Origin: CBDFKF01 sp965248765
GTDB taxonomy: Bacteria > Pseudomonadota > Alphaproteobacteria > VGEJ01
DNA: 64,000 nucleotides
Assembly: GCA_965248765.1 (NCBI GenBank)
Contig: CBDFKF010000004.1
Location: 2,604,001 to 2,668,000 of the forward strand
Reading direction: 5' to 3'
The stretch's first letter is position 1. The number at the start of each line of letters is the position of its first letter. Positions 16,120-27,812 of the stretch are shown here, one piece after another. Position numbers and translations under genes: made by a program. Below the pieces are notes generated by a model. The model was not told the origin of the DNA. It did no database searches and was given only the letters and a program-made list of their open reading frames with translations.

Positions 16120-17058
16120 GTGGCGCGGACGAATTCCGGTGCGCATCACATCGAAGCCTTCCTCGAGTTGATGGCCGCTGAGCGGGGAGCCGCCGCCGCG
16201 ACGCTCGATGCCTACGCCCGCGACCTGCGCGACCTCGCAGACTACTTGACGGCGCGACGGATCGGCGCGGACCAGGCGACACATCGTCATCTCCGCGATT
16301 ACCTTGCTCGTCTTGGCGCTCGCGGATTGGCACGGTCCACGACGGCGCGGCGGCGCTCGACGCTGCGCCAGTTCTACGGCTTCCTCCAGGCCGAGGACGT
16401 ACGCAGCGATGACCCCACGGCCGATCTATCGGCGGTGCGCCGCGAGCGCAGCCTGCCTAAGATTCTGAGCGAAGATGACGTCAACTCGTTGATCGACGCT
16501 GCGCGATCAGCGCCTGGCCCGCATGGGGTTCGCCTGCGCGCCATCATCGAGATGCTGTATGCCACCGGGCTGCGGGTCTCCGAGCTTGTCGCCCTGCCGC
16601 TCACGGCAATCGGTCCCAAGGCGCCGTTCCTGACGGTCGTCGGCAAGGGCGGACGCGAGCGCATCGTGCCGCTTGGCGAGTATGCGCATCGTGCACTGCG
16701 CGAGTATCTCGACGTGCGCGCGCAGTTCGTCGCCGACGGCCGCGACAGCAAGTGGCTGTTTTCGTCGCGCGCGGCCGGCGGCCACCTGACGCGCCAGCGC
16801 CTCGCCCAGCTTCTTAAGACGCTCGCGCGCGATGCCGATATCGATCCACGGCGGCTCTCACCCCACGTTCTGCGCCACGCCTTTGCCACCCACCTCCTAG
16901 CCCACGGTGCCGATCTCCGCGCCGTTCAACAGATGCTGGGACATGCCGATATCTCGACGACACAGATCTACACCCATGTCCTGGACGAGCGCCTCAAGCG
17001 GCTGGTCCACGAGCATCACCCGCTTGCCGATCCGTCCGCGGCGGCCCGTGATCGCTGA
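16120..17058 (+). CDS. xerD: tyrosine recombinase XerD
   Basis: The 312-residue protein has an N-terminal SAM-like core-binding domain (residues 10-95) and a C-terminal tyrosine recombinase domain. Catalytic residues are visible: Arg in ATGLRVSEL, Lys in GKGGRERIVPL, His and Arg in SPHVLRHAFATHLL, His in LGHADIST and the nucleophile Tyr in TTQIYTHV. With XerC it resolves chromosome dimers at dif. It starts at GTG 16120, six bases after the preceding stop, with AGAGGA as RBS. The association with aroK and the secreted protein supports XerD rather than a phage integrase. Confidence 0.9.
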   Translation: MARTNSGAHHIEAFLELMAAERGAAAATLDAYARDLRDLADYLTARRIGADQATHRHLRDYLARLGARGLARSTTARRRSTLRQFYGFLQAEDVRSDDPTADLSAVRRERSLPKILSEDDVNSLIDAARSAPGPHGVRLRAIIEMLYATGLRVSELVALPLTAIGPKAPFLTVVGKGGRERIVPLGEYAHRALREYLDVRAQFVADGRDSKWLFSSRAAGGHLTRQRLAQLLKTLARDADIDPRRLSPHVLRHAFATHLLAHGADLRAVQQMLGHADISTTQIYTHVLDERLKRLVHEHHPLADPSAAARDR

Positions 17059-17146
17059 ATGGCACGACATTGACACGGCCCAAGCCCATTGCCATGTTCG
17101 CCGCGGCCGGTAGGGACCCGGCCAGGGGAACCGAAAGGACAGGTCA

Positions 17147-18151
17147 ATGAGTTTCAAGATCGTTGAGCAGGCAGCCGCCCGCCTGAACCGCTCGGAGCTT
17201 GCCGTTCCCGGCAGCTCCCCGCGGTTCTTCGAGAGAGCGGCGGCCTCGGACGCCGACGTCGTCTTCCTCGATCTTGAGGACGCGGTCGCTCCTGACGATA
17301 AGCCGCAGGCGCGCAAGAACGTCATCGAGGCGCTCAACGACATCGACTGGGGTGACAAGACGATCTCGGTGCGCATCAACGGCCTCGATACGCACTTCAT
17401 GTATCGCGATGTCGTGGACGTGGTGGAGCAGGCCGGCGCCCGACTCGACATGATCATGATTCCCAAGGTCGGCACGGCGGCCGATATCTATGCCATCGAC
17501 ATGCTCGTTACCCAGATCGAGGACGCCAAGGGCTACAAGAAACGTATCGGTTTCGAGCACATCATCGAGACCGCGCTGGGCATGCAGAACGTCCATGAGA
17601 TCGCGGCCGCTAGCCCCCGCAACGAATCCCTGCATTTCGGTGTTGCCGACTATGCCGCTTCGACGCGGGCGCGCACCACGAACATCGGCGGCGTCAACGC
17701 CGACTACGCGGTTCTCACCGACCCCGACCTGGCCGGCCAGCGCGAGGTCCACTGGGGTGACATGTGGCACTACGCGATTGCGCGGATGGTAGTAGCCGCA
17801 CGCGCCAATGGCCTCCGACCCATTGACGGCCCGTTCGGCGATTTCTCCGACCCTGAGGGGTACCGCGCGGCCGGTGGCCGGGCTGCGGCCCTCGGCGTCG
17901 AAGGGAAGTGGGCGATCCATCCAAGCCAGATTGAGCTCGCCAATGAGGTCTTCAGCCCGACCAAGGAAGAGACGACCAAGGCCAAGCGCATCATCGCCGC
18001 CATGAAGGAGGCGGTGCGCGACGGTAAGGGCGCGGTCGCCCTCGACGGCCGATTGATCGACATCGCCTCGGTCCGCCAAGCCGAGGTCATGGTGACCAAG
18101 GCAAGGCTCATTTCGGCGCGCCAGCGAACACGCAAGAAAGCCGCAGAGTAA
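17147..18151 (+). CDS. mcl1: L-malyl-CoA/beta-methylmalyl-CoA lyase (CitE family)
   Basis: The 334-residue product begins MSFKIVEQAAARLNRSELAV and follows the CitE-like TIM-barrel plan: VVFLDLEDAVAPDDKPQAR, SVRINGLDTHFMYRDVVDVV, MIMIPKVG, GFEHIIETALGMQNV, GPFGDFSDPEGYR and GKWAIHPSQIELANEVF. The last two segments are characteristic of Mcl1. The enzyme splits beta-methylmalyl-CoA into glyoxylate and propionyl-CoA and L-malyl-CoA into glyoxylate and acetyl-CoA, in the ethylmalonyl-CoA pathway. meaB at 1383 fits propionyl-CoA handling. A plain citrate-lyase beta subunit is unlikely given these segments. It is followed 45 bp later by accA. Confidence 0.87.
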   Translation: MSFKIVEQAAARLNRSELAVPGSSPRFFERAAASDADVVFLDLEDAVAPDDKPQARKNVIEALNDIDWGDKTISVRINGLDTHFMYRDVVDVVEQAGARLDMIMIPKVGTAADIYAIDMLVTQIEDAKGYKKRIGFEHIIETALGMQNVHEIAAASPRNESLHFGVADYAASTRARTTNIGGVNADYAVLTDPDLAGQREVHWGDMWHYAIARMVVAARANGLRPIDGPFGDFSDPEGYRAAGGRAAALGVEGKWAIHPSQIELANEVFSPTKEETTKAKRIIAAMKEAVRDGKGAVALDGRLIDIASVRQAEVMVTKARLISARQRTRKKAAE

Positions 18152-18196
18152 GTACACGGCCTAGCCGAAACCGGCTGCGAGGACCGACCGGACCGT

Positions 18197-19150
18197 ATGG
18201 ACAACTTCCTCGACTTCGAAAGGCCGATCGCCGAGCTCGAGGGAAAGATCAAGGAGTTGCGGCACCTTGCCGACAGCGGCGATGTCAACATCGCCGAGGA
18301 GGTGGTCCGCCTCGAGGCCAAGGCCGAGCAGCTGGTGCAGCAGACCTACGGTAAGCTGAGCGCCTGGCAGAAAACCCAGGTCGCGCGGCATCCCGACCGG
18401 CCGCATTTCAGCGACTACGTCAACGCGCTGATGACCGATTTCACGCCGCTCGCCGGTGATCGCTCATTCTCGGACGATCACGCCATCATCGGTGGGTTGG
18501 GGCGTTTCCGCGGCCGCGCGGTGATGGCTATCGGTCACGAGAAGGGGTCCGGCACCGAAGGGCGGGTCGCGCACAACTTCGGCATGGCCCATCCCGAGGG
18601 CTATCGGAAGGCGGTCAGGCTATTGGATCTCGCCGACCGCTTTGAACTGCCGGTCCTCACGTTCATCGACACACCCGGAGCCTATCCCGGGATCGAAGCC
18701 GAGGAGCGTGGCCAGGCCGAGGCGATCGCCCGTTCGATCGAGGCCTGCCTCAACCTCCGGGTGCCGGTGATCAGCGTGATCATCGGCGAAGGCGGCTCCG
18801 GCGGGGCGATCGCGCTCGCCGTCGGCGACCGTGTTTTGATGCTCGAGTACGCAATCTACTCGGTGATCTCGCCCGAAGGTTGCGCCTCGATCCTATGGCG
18901 AAGTTCCGAACGGACGCGAGATGCGGCCGAGAGCCTACGGCTGACCGCCCCAGACATGCTGGAGCTCAAGATCATCGACGAGGCAGTGGCGGAGCCGGTC
19001 GGCGGCGCCCACCGCTACCCCGAGGAGACCATCGCCGCCGTCGGCGAGGCGCTCGCGAGAAACCTCACGGCCCTGAACGATGAGGGCGGCGACGTCGATC
19101 GACGCGCCGGCCGCCGCCGCAAGTTCCTCGATATGGGCGCGGGACTCTAA
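18197..19150 (+). CDS. accA: acetyl-CoA carboxylase carboxyltransferase subunit alpha
   Basis: The 317-residue AccA has the N-terminal FLDFERPIAELEGKIKELR helix, RPHFSDYVNALMTDF, AIIGGLGRFRGRAVMAIGHE, GYRKAVRLLDLADRF, FIDTPGAYPGIEAEERGQAE and GEGGSGGAIALAVGDRVLM, which together build the carboxyl-CoA binding crotonase fold. It pairs with AccD to transfer CO2 from biotin to acetyl-CoA for fatty-acid synthesis. It is convergent with secA; the 12-bp gap lies inside a shared hairpin. Confidence 0.96.
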   Translation: MDNFLDFERPIAELEGKIKELRHLADSGDVNIAEEVVRLEAKAEQLVQQTYGKLSAWQKTQVARHPDRPHFSDYVNALMTDFTPLAGDRSFSDDHAIIGGLGRFRGRAVMAIGHEKGSGTEGRVAHNFGMAHPEGYRKAVRLLDLADRFELPVLTFIDTPGAYPGIEAEERGQAEAIARSIEACLNLRVPVISVIIGEGGSGGAIALAVGDRVLMLEYAIYSVISPEGCASILWRSSERTRDAAESLRLTAPDMLELKIIDEAVAEPVGGAHRYPEETIAAVGEALARNLTALNDEGGDVDRRAGRRRKFLDMGAGL

Positions 19151-19162
19151 GCCAGGCCGGGG

Positions 19163-21892
<2,730 letters not shown>

Positions 21893-22074
21893 TCAGGCGC
21901 GGGCGTACGATCTGCTGCTGAGGTAAGTCGTTCGAGATGTAAGGCCGAGCGGTAAGTCTGTCAACGCGACGAGCAGAGGCAGGCCTTGGTTGAGGGCCAT
22001 CCGCCGTGGCGTGTAACATCGGCATGGGTGCGGCGTGCGCCCCCACAACGCCGATTGACCGCTTTGGTATCACG

Positions 22075-23310
22075 ATGCCGACCCACAAGGTCTCACCGCT
22101 TGCCCCGGCACGGTTTCCTGATCTCCGGCCCGTCGCTGGCGTCCGGGTCGCAACCGCGGCGGTCGGGGTCCACTATCGAGACCGCACCGATGTTCTGCTT
22201 GCCGCCTTCGACCCCGGCACCGCCGTCGCCGGCGTGTTCACCACCTCGCGCACCTCGGCGGCGCCGGTTGCGTGGTGCCGGGGCATCCTGGGGGGCGGAC
22301 AGGCGCGCGGGCTGGTCGTCAACGCGGGCAATGCCAATGTATTCACTGGGCGAGCCGGCGAGGAGGCGGTGCGCGCGACGGCGAACGCGGGGGCCGCGGC
22401 GCTCGGCTGCAGCCCCGATGAGGTCTACGTCGCCTCGACCGGAGTGATCGGCCTTAAGCTGCCGCACGAACGGATCACCGCCGCGTTGCCGGAGATGGCG
22501 ACATCGCTGGCAACCGGCGGCTGGCACGAAGCGGCCCAGGCGATCCGCACCACCGACACCTACCCCAAGGGCGCCGGTGCCGTGGCGACGATCGATGGTG
22601 AGTCGGTCGTCATCAGCGGCATCTGCAAGGGCGCGGGCATGATCGCTCCGGACATGGCCACCATGCATGCCTATCTGTTCACCGACGCTGCTTTGCCGGC
22701 CGATGTGCTGCAGCCAATACACGCGCGCGTCAACGAGTCGAGCTTCAACTGCATCACGGTGGACAGCGACACCTCGACGAGCGACACGGTGCTGTTGTTC
22801 GCGACCGGGCGCGGCGCACGACACGCCGCGATCACGTCCCCCACCGACCGGCGCCTGCGCGACTTCAAGGAGAAGCTCAGCATCGTGATGACCGACCTCG
22901 CGCACCAGATCGTACGCGATGGCGAGGGCGCATCTAAGTTCATCTCGATCACCGTGACCGGCGCGGCGAGCGCCCGAGCAGCGCGCAAGATCGGCCTGTC
23001 GATCGCCAATTCGCCGCTCGTTAAGACGGCGATCGCCGGCTCCGATCCCAACTGGGGCCGCATCGTGGCGGCCATTGGCAAGGCCGGCGAGAGAGCCGAT
23101 CGCGATCGCATCTGTATCCGGATTGGCGAGGCCACTGTGGCGACGGACGGTGGGCCGGCCGAGTACGATGAGGGCGCGTTGATCCGCTATATGCAAGGCA
23201 CCGAGGTGGCAATCGAGGTGGACGTCGGCATCGGCCGCGGCCGCGCCACGGTGTGGACGTGCGACCTCACCAAAGGCTATCTCGACATCAATACCGACTA
23301 CCGCAGCTGA
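22075..23310 (+). CDS. argJ: bifunctional glutamate N-acetyltransferase/amino-acid acetyltransferase ArgJ
   Basis: From ATG 22075 the 411-residue product has N-terminal features VLLAAFDPGTAVAGVFTTSR and VVNAGNANVFTG, then the self-cleavage site KGAGMIAPDMATMHAYLFTD, where the Thr of MATM becomes the new N-terminal nucleophile of the beta chain. The C-terminal half has SFNCITVDSDTSTSDTVLL and GSDPNWGRIVAAIGKAG. It recycles the acetyl group in arginine synthesis. The frame is open to 22006, but the extra residues are not typical. Its stop TGA overlaps the mutT ATG. Confidence 0.95.
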   Translation: MPTHKVSPLAPARFPDLRPVAGVRVATAAVGVHYRDRTDVLLAAFDPGTAVAGVFTTSRTSAAPVAWCRGILGGGQARGLVVNAGNANVFTGRAGEEAVRATANAGAAALGCSPDEVYVASTGVIGLKLPHERITAALPEMATSLATGGWHEAAQAIRTTDTYPKGAGAVATIDGESVVISGICKGAGMIAPDMATMHAYLFTDAALPADVLQPIHARVNESSFNCITVDSDTSTSDTVLLFATGRGARHAAITSPTDRRLRDFKEKLSIVMTDLAHQIVRDGEGASKFISITVTGAASARAARKIGLSIANSPLVKTAIAGSDPNWGRIVAAIGKAGERADRDRICIRIGEATVATDGGPAEYDEGALIRYMQGTEVAIEVDVGIGRGRATVWTCDLTKGYLDINTDYRS

Positions 23311-23717
23311 TGGCGGATAGACCTGTCGTGTTGGTGGCGGCGGTTGCCCTCATCGATGCCGACGGCCGCGTGCTGCTGGCCGAACGGCCAGCGGGCAAGT
23401 CGATGGCCGGCCTATGGGAGTTCCCCGGCGGCAAGGTCGAACCAGGCGAGACACCGGAGAATGCGCTGATCCGCGAGCTCAAGGAGGAGCTGGCGATCGA
23501 CATCACAGCGAGCTGCCTCGCGCCGTTCAGCTTTGCCTCGCATGCCTACGAGACGTTTCACCTGCTGATGCCGCTCTATGTCTGTCGAATCTGGGAGGGC
23601 ACCGTGCGGCCCCGCGAGGGCCAGCAGGTGACCTGGGCACGCCCCGGCAGGCTGGGCGATTATCCGATGCCGCCGGCCGACCAACCGTTGGTGGCGATGT
23701 TGCGCGACCTGCTATGA
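23310..23717 (+). CDS. mutT: MutT-type (deoxy)nucleoside triphosphate pyrophosphohydrolase
   Basis: The 135-residue Nudix protein has the Nudix box GKVEPGETPENALIRELKEE starting near residue 38, with the catalytic REXXEE. It is preceded by GRVLLAERPAGKSMAGLWEF, typical of MutT enzymes that remove 8-oxo-dGTP. ATG 23310 overlaps the argJ stop (TGATG), so translation is probably coupled. Other Nudix substrates cannot be excluded. It is convergent with the methyltransferase gene at 23731. Confidence 0.88.
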   Translation: MADRPVVLVAAVALIDADGRVLLAERPAGKSMAGLWEFPGGKVEPGETPENALIRELKEELAIDITASCLAPFSFASHAYETFHLLMPLYVCRIWEGTVRPREGQQVTWARPGRLGDYPMPPADQPLVAMLRDLL

Positions 23718-23730
23718 ACGGAGCTCGCCT

Positions 23731-24663
23731 TTAGCCTGGTTTTGTTTTGTCGCCGGCGGATTGCTCGGTCGTGCCGAGGGCATCGGCAAGGCGCGATCGC
23801 GCGCTGCCGGGCCTGAGCGGTTGTTGCTGCGATTCGTGGGGCGCCCACCCGGTCATGTAAATCACCTGAAAGGTTGCCGGCACCCGCCCGTCGGCGGCGG
23901 CGTGCCGATCGCTGTATAGCTCGGCAGCACGGAGGAGCGTGGTACGCCGCGTACATGTCGTGCGCCGCGCCGCCGCGGCGTTGGTCTCGCCCATCCCCCG
24001 AAGCTCGCGCATCAGGGCTAACGGATCAGGGTAGGTCACGGTCAGGGTGTCGAGATCGGCCACGGGCAAGGTGAACCCCGCCCGCTGGAGGAGCGCTCCC
24101 GCGTCCGCGACGTCGACGAACGGCGAGACCCGCGGGCTGGCACCACCCTCAACCTCGCTCTCGGCAAACAAGAGCGACGCCCGTAGCTCACGTAAGGTTT
24201 CGCCGCCGAGCATCGCGGCAAGGAAGAGCCCGTCGGGTTTCAAAGCCCGCCGGATCTGGGCGAGGCTCCCGGGCAAGTCGTTGACCCAGTGCAGATAAAG
24301 GGTGCTGGCTACCAAATCCACGCCTGCCGAAGCCAGCGGCAACAGCTCGTCGTCGGCAACCATGCCGAGAATGCCGGGTGCGTGGCGTTTCGCGTCTACC
24401 ACCAAGTCTGCATGGCAATCGACCCCGACCACGGTGTCGACGTTCTGGCATTGGCCAAGGACCGCCGAGGCGATCCCGCCGCGGCATCCGAGGTCCACGG
24501 CCATGGGAAACCGCCGGTCGATCTCCTCGAGGCGCTCGGCCAGCCGTTCCGCGATCTCGCGCAGCAGAAAACTGTGCGCATGCAGATCAGCAATCGCGCG
24601 CTGGCGATGGTGCCGCACCGCGCGGCGGTCGAAGACCGCTGCGGAGCCTTCGTTCGTGGGCAT
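23731..24663 (-). CDS. SAM-dependent methyltransferase, NDUFAF5/BioC-like
   Basis: From ATG 24663 the 310-residue product begins MPTNEGSAAVFDRRAVRHHR. It has a Rossmann SAM site MAVDLGCRGGIASAVL near residue 55, then PLASAGVDLVASTLYLHWVN and LKPDGLFLAAMLGGETLREL, the pattern of the alphaproteobacterial relatives of human NDUFAF5 (a complex I assembly factor) and BioC. The C-terminus carries YPDPLALMRELRGMGETNA. A role in respiratory complex I assembly is plausible from family resemblance. The upstream extension to 24861 is antisense to comF and was rejected. It is divergent from comF. Confidence 0.82.
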   Translation of the reverse strand: MPTNEGSAAVFDRRAVRHHRQRAIADLHAHSFLLREIAERLAERLEEIDRRFPMAVDLGCRGGIASAVLGQCQNVDTVVGVDCHADLVVDAKRHAPGILGMVADDELLPLASAGVDLVASTLYLHWVNDLPGSLAQIRRALKPDGLFLAAMLGGETLRELRASLLFAESEVEGGASPRVSPFVDVADAGALLQRAGFTLPVADLDTLTVTYPDPLALMRELRGMGETNAAAARRTTCTRRTTLLRAAELYSDRHAAADGRVPATFQVIYMTGWAPHESQQQPLRPGSARSRLADALGTTEQSAGDKTKPG

Positions 24664-24744
24664 GGCGAACCATATGACACGTGGACCCGGGCGCGGCCAA
24701 GATCTGCGTTGACTCGGGCAACCGGCGTACTCTTCAATCGGGCG

Positions 24745-25518
24745 ATGTCGCTCAGCGAAAGGCTCGCGTTCGGATCGACCGTGAGGCGCGGTCGCGATCT
24801 CATCGTCGATGCGCTGTTGCCACCGCAGTGTCTCTCCTGTCGCGCCGCCGTCACCCACCATGGCCAGCTCTGTGCCGCCTGCTGGCAGACCTTGAATTTC
24901 ATCGAAGGGTCATGCTGCGCGGCCTGCGGCCTGCCCTTCGAGTTCGACCTCGGCCCCGGGGCTCTTTGTGGCGCGTGCACCCGTAAAGAGCCGCCCTATG
25001 CGCAGGCACGGTCTGTCGTGCGCTATGATGATCACTCGCGCGACCTCGTCCTGGGCTTCAAGCACGCCGACCGCACGGAGCTCGTGCCGATGTTGGCAGG
25101 CTGGATGGCGCGCGCCGGCGCCGCGCTGCTGTCAGGGGCGGATCTGATTGTGCCCGTCCCCCTGCATCGCCTGCGATTGTGGCGACGGCGCTACAACCAA
25201 GCCGCCCTCATCGCGAACGCGCTCGCTGGTGTGAGCGGCACGGCGGTGGCGCCGGATCTGCTCGTGCGGCACCGTGCCACGCCCTCGCAGGCCGGGTTGA
25301 GCCCTGCTGGCCGCATCGCCAACGTGCGCGGCGCGTTTCGGATCAGCCGATCGCGGCGTGCCCAAGCGAACGGGCAACGGATTCTGCTGATAGACGACGT
25401 GATGACCACCGGTGCGACGATCGGCGTTTGTTCACGCACGCTGCTTGCAGGCGGTGCCGCCGAGGTGACGGTGCTGACGCTTGCGCGAGTAGTGAAGGCG
25501 GGCGGCGAGCCGACGTAG
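24745..25518 (+). CDS. comF: ComF family phosphoribosyltransferase-like protein
   Basis: The 257-residue product has an N-terminal double zinc-finger-like region with Cys pairs (PPQCLSCRAAV, LCAACWQTL, CCAACGLPF, LCGACTRKE) and a C-terminal PRTase domain with IVPVPLHRLRLWRRRYNQA and the PRPP loop RILLIDDVMTTGAT. ComF homologues are associated with DNA uptake or single-strand DNA processing; most alphaproteobacterial ones are uncharacterised. It starts at ATG 24745 and is followed 41 bp later by the glutaredoxin gene. Confidence 0.88.
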   Translation: MSLSERLAFGSTVRRGRDLIVDALLPPQCLSCRAAVTHHGQLCAACWQTLNFIEGSCCAACGLPFEFDLGPGALCGACTRKEPPYAQARSVVRYDDHSRDLVLGFKHADRTELVPMLAGWMARAGAALLSGADLIVPVPLHRLRLWRRRYNQAALIANALAGVSGTAVAPDLLVRHRATPSQAGLSPAGRIANVRGAFRISRSRRAQANGQRILLIDDVMTTGATIGVCSRTLLAGGAAEVTVLTLARVVKAGGEPT

Positions 25519-25559
25519 CGGTTCGACGACACCGGCAACATGGTAAGCTCAGACCCACC

Positions 25560-25820
25560 ATGGCCGATGTAACCATCTACACCACGATGTTTTGCCCATT
25601 CTGCGTCCGGGCCAAACGGTTGTTGGCCAAGAAGAACGTGCCGTTCACCGAGATCGACGTCGGCATGGACCTCTCGAAACGGCGCGAGATGGAGAACCGG
25701 GCGAGCGGCAGCCACACGGTGCCGCAGATCTTCATCAACGGCCGGCACATCGGCGGCTCGGCCGAGCTTGCGGCGCTTGAACGCGCCGGTGAGCTGGACG
25801 CACAGTTGGCAACCGCATGA
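25560..25820 (+). CDS. grxC: glutaredoxin 3
   Basis: The 86-residue thioredoxin-fold protein has a CPFC active site at residues 12-15 (CPYC is more usual), the cis-Pro motif HTVPQIFINGRHIGG near residue 51, and a GSAELAALERAGEL C-terminal helix. It is a dithiol glutaredoxin that reduces protein disulfides with glutathione. Its stop overlaps the next ATG (ATGA), an arrangement seen with the nitrilase gene in many alphaproteobacteria. Confidence 0.93.
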   Translation: MADVTIYTTMFCPFCVRAKRLLAKKNVPFTEIDVGMDLSKRREMENRASGSHTVPQIFINGRHIGGSAELAALERAGELDAQLATA

Positions 25821-26686
25821 GCACGACCTTTACCGTCGCCTGCGTTCAGGTGAACGCCGGGGACGATCTGGATGCCAACATCGTTCAGGCGAGCGGCTAT
25901 GTTCGCCACGCGGCCGCCGACGGCGCGCAATTTGTTCTGCTGCCCGAGAACACCACGATGATGGCGGGGCGCGCGCGCGTCATCCATGCCAATGCCATGG
26001 CAGAGGACGGCCACCGGGGGCTCGTGGCGTTTCGGGAGTTGGCGGCTGAGCTGGGTATTTGGCTGCTGGTCGGCTCGCTGACCATCCGCAACGCGGGCGA
26101 AGAGCGGGTGGCCAACCGGTCGCTGTTGGTCGATCCTGATGGGCACGTCGTTGCCCGCTACGACAAGATCCACATGTACGACGTCGACGTGCCCGGGGGC
26201 GAGAGCCACCGCGAGTCGAAGAATTTCCGGCCGGGCTCGGTGGCGGTGGTCGCACCGACGCCATGGGGCGGTCTTGGCATGACCGTCTGTTACGATCTGC
26301 GCTTTGCGTACTTGTATCGCGCGCTGGCCCAGGCGGGCGCGTCTTTTCTCAGTATTCCCTCGGCCTTCACCAAGGTGACCGGCGAAGCGCACTGGCACAT
26401 TCTCATGCGCGCGCGAGCAATCGAGACTGGCTCGTTCGTTTTCGCGCCGGCTCAGGTCGGTGCCCATCCCCGCGGGCGGCGGACGTATGGTCACTCGATA
26501 ATCATCGACCCCTGGGGCCGGATCCTCGCCGATGCGGGCGAGACGCCCGGTGTCATCATGGCCACCATCGATGCCGCCGCCGTCACCGAGGCGCGGACCG
26601 CTATCTCAGCACTCACCCACGACCGCGCCTTCTCCGGGCCGGCAGATTGGGTTGAAGCACCGGCGCCGCGGCGTGCCTCGGGCTGA
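25817..26686 (+). CDS. carbon-nitrogen hydrolase (nitrilase superfamily)
   Basis: The 289-residue enzyme has the Glu-Lys-Cys triad of the family: Glu in FVLLPENTTMM, Lys in ARYDKIHMYDVDVPGG and Cys in GMTVCYDLRFAYLYRAL. The MYDVDVPGGESHRES segment and the neighbourhood resemble the Nit1-like branch, whose members hydrolyse deaminated glutathione. Placement directly after glutaredoxin (4-bp overlap) supports a glutathione-repair role, but this is inferred from family and context. A general omega-amidase is the alternative. Confidence 0.88.
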   Translation: MSTTFTVACVQVNAGDDLDANIVQASGYVRHAAADGAQFVLLPENTTMMAGRARVIHANAMAEDGHRGLVAFRELAAELGIWLLVGSLTIRNAGEERVANRSLLVDPDGHVVARYDKIHMYDVDVPGGESHRESKNFRPGSVAVVAPTPWGGLGMTVCYDLRFAYLYRALAQAGASFLSIPSAFTKVTGEAHWHILMRARAIETGSFVFAPAQVGAHPRGRRTYGHSIIIDPWGRILADAGETPGVIMATIDAAAVTEARTAISALTHDRAFSGPADWVEAPAPRRASG

Positions 26687-26688
26687 GC

Positions 26689-27240
26689 CTAAAAATCGAT
26701 CGGATAGGCGGGCGGCGCCTCGTCATCGGGCAGGCAGGCCGCGCAGATGCGCTGAACCACCGCGCGCCGGGGTTTGCTGATCTCGCCGTGCTCGTAGGCG
26801 ATCATGTGAAGTCGCCCGCGTACCGCCTCGATCAGCTCGCCTTCGCGCAGAAGGTGGGCGGGATTGCGCGGCCGACCGAATTGCTCATTGCCCTGGGCGA
26901 ATGTCTCGTACACGAGTATGCCGCCCGCCTCTACCGCCGCCACTATCGCGGGAAAGAGGGGTCGGTGTAGGTAGTTCGTGACGACTACACCGGCATAGCG
27001 ACCGGTGCCCAGCGGGTGTCCCGAGTCGTCCTCGAGGTCGGCCGCGCGGACTATCAGTTCGGCGCGGTCCGTGAGGTCGCCGAGACCACTAATATCGAGG
27101 TCGAGCGCGGTAACCCGATGGCCTCGCGCTAGCAGAAAGCGCGTGTGGCGCCCGCTGCCACAGGCGACGTCGAGAACCGAGCCGCCCGGGCGCAGCATGT
27201 TCGCGAACCGGACAACCCACGCGCTAGGTTCCGTGGTCAT
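26689..27240 (-). CDS. small class I SAM-dependent methyltransferase
   Basis: From ATG 27240 the 183-residue product has the SAM motif GSVLDVACGSGRHTRFL near residue 22, then HRVTALDLDISGL, GRYAGVVVTNYLHRPLFP and GILVYETFAQGNEQFGRPRNP. The last segment is typical of TehB-like/YcgJ-type bacterial methyltransferases. The product ends IDF, three bases from the convergent nitrilase gene. The substrate is unknown. The gene is divergent from the DUF1178 gene. Confidence 0.8.
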   Translation of the reverse strand: MTTEPSAWVVRFANMLRPGGSVLDVACGSGRHTRFLLARGHRVTALDLDISGLGDLTDRAELIVRAADLEDDSGHPLGTGRYAGVVVTNYLHRPLFPAIVAAVEAGGILVYETFAQGNEQFGRPRNPAHLLREGELIEAVRGRLHMIAYEHGEISKPRRAVVQRICAACLPDDEAPPAYPIDF

Positions 27241-27389
27241 GGCGCAACGCTCGCTCGTCAGCCGACACACGCCGGGATTCGCCGGTTGGCTTTTGCGCTA
27301 TACTTGTTTAAGCACGTATCGGTCACCATTTGTGTCGACGGCTCCGCCGGACGGCCCAAGGGTGTGTTCGTTGGTAACGGCTTAGACGC

Positions 27390-27806
27390 ATGATTGCATA
27401 CGACCTCAAGTGCAAAAACGGGCACGAATTCGAAACCTGGTTCCGCGACAGCGCCGCCTACGAAACGCTGCGCAAGGCGCGTAGCGTGACATGCCCCGAT
27501 TGCGGTAGCGCCGCTGTCAAGAAGGCACTGATGGTTCCCAACGTCGCCGCGGGCAAGGACCGCGAGGCGAGTCCCAAGCTCGCGGAGGCCAAGCGCGCGC
27601 ATCAGTTCTTCACAAAATTCCGCGACTTTGTCGAGAAGAACGCCGATGACGTTGGTGACAGCTTCGCCGAGGAGGCGCGCAAAATCCACTACGGCGAGGC
27701 CGAGGGCCGCAACATCTACGGCAACGCGACGAATGAAGAATCGGTGGAGCTGCACGACGAGGGCATCGAGGTTCGTAAGATCCCCTGGCCGACTCGCCAC
27801 TCCTGA
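27390..27806 (+). CDS. DUF1178 family protein
   Basis: The 138-residue protein begins MIAYDLKCKNGHEFETWF, with a zinc-ribbon-like CX(n)CPDCGS arrangement (Cys8, then CPDCGSAAVKKALM near residue 35). It ends with the conserved HYGEAEGRNIYGNATNEES segment of DUF1178. This family is almost confined to alpha- and related proteobacteria and has no known function. A TATACT-like hexamer is visible in the 149-bp upstream gap. Confidence 0.9.
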   Translation: MIAYDLKCKNGHEFETWFRDSAAYETLRKARSVTCPDCGSAAVKKALMVPNVAAGKDREASPKLAEAKRAHQFFTKFRDFVEKNADDVGDSFAEEARKIHYGEAEGRNIYGNATNEESVELHDEGIEVRKIPWPTRHS

Positions 27807-27812
27807 GGGTGT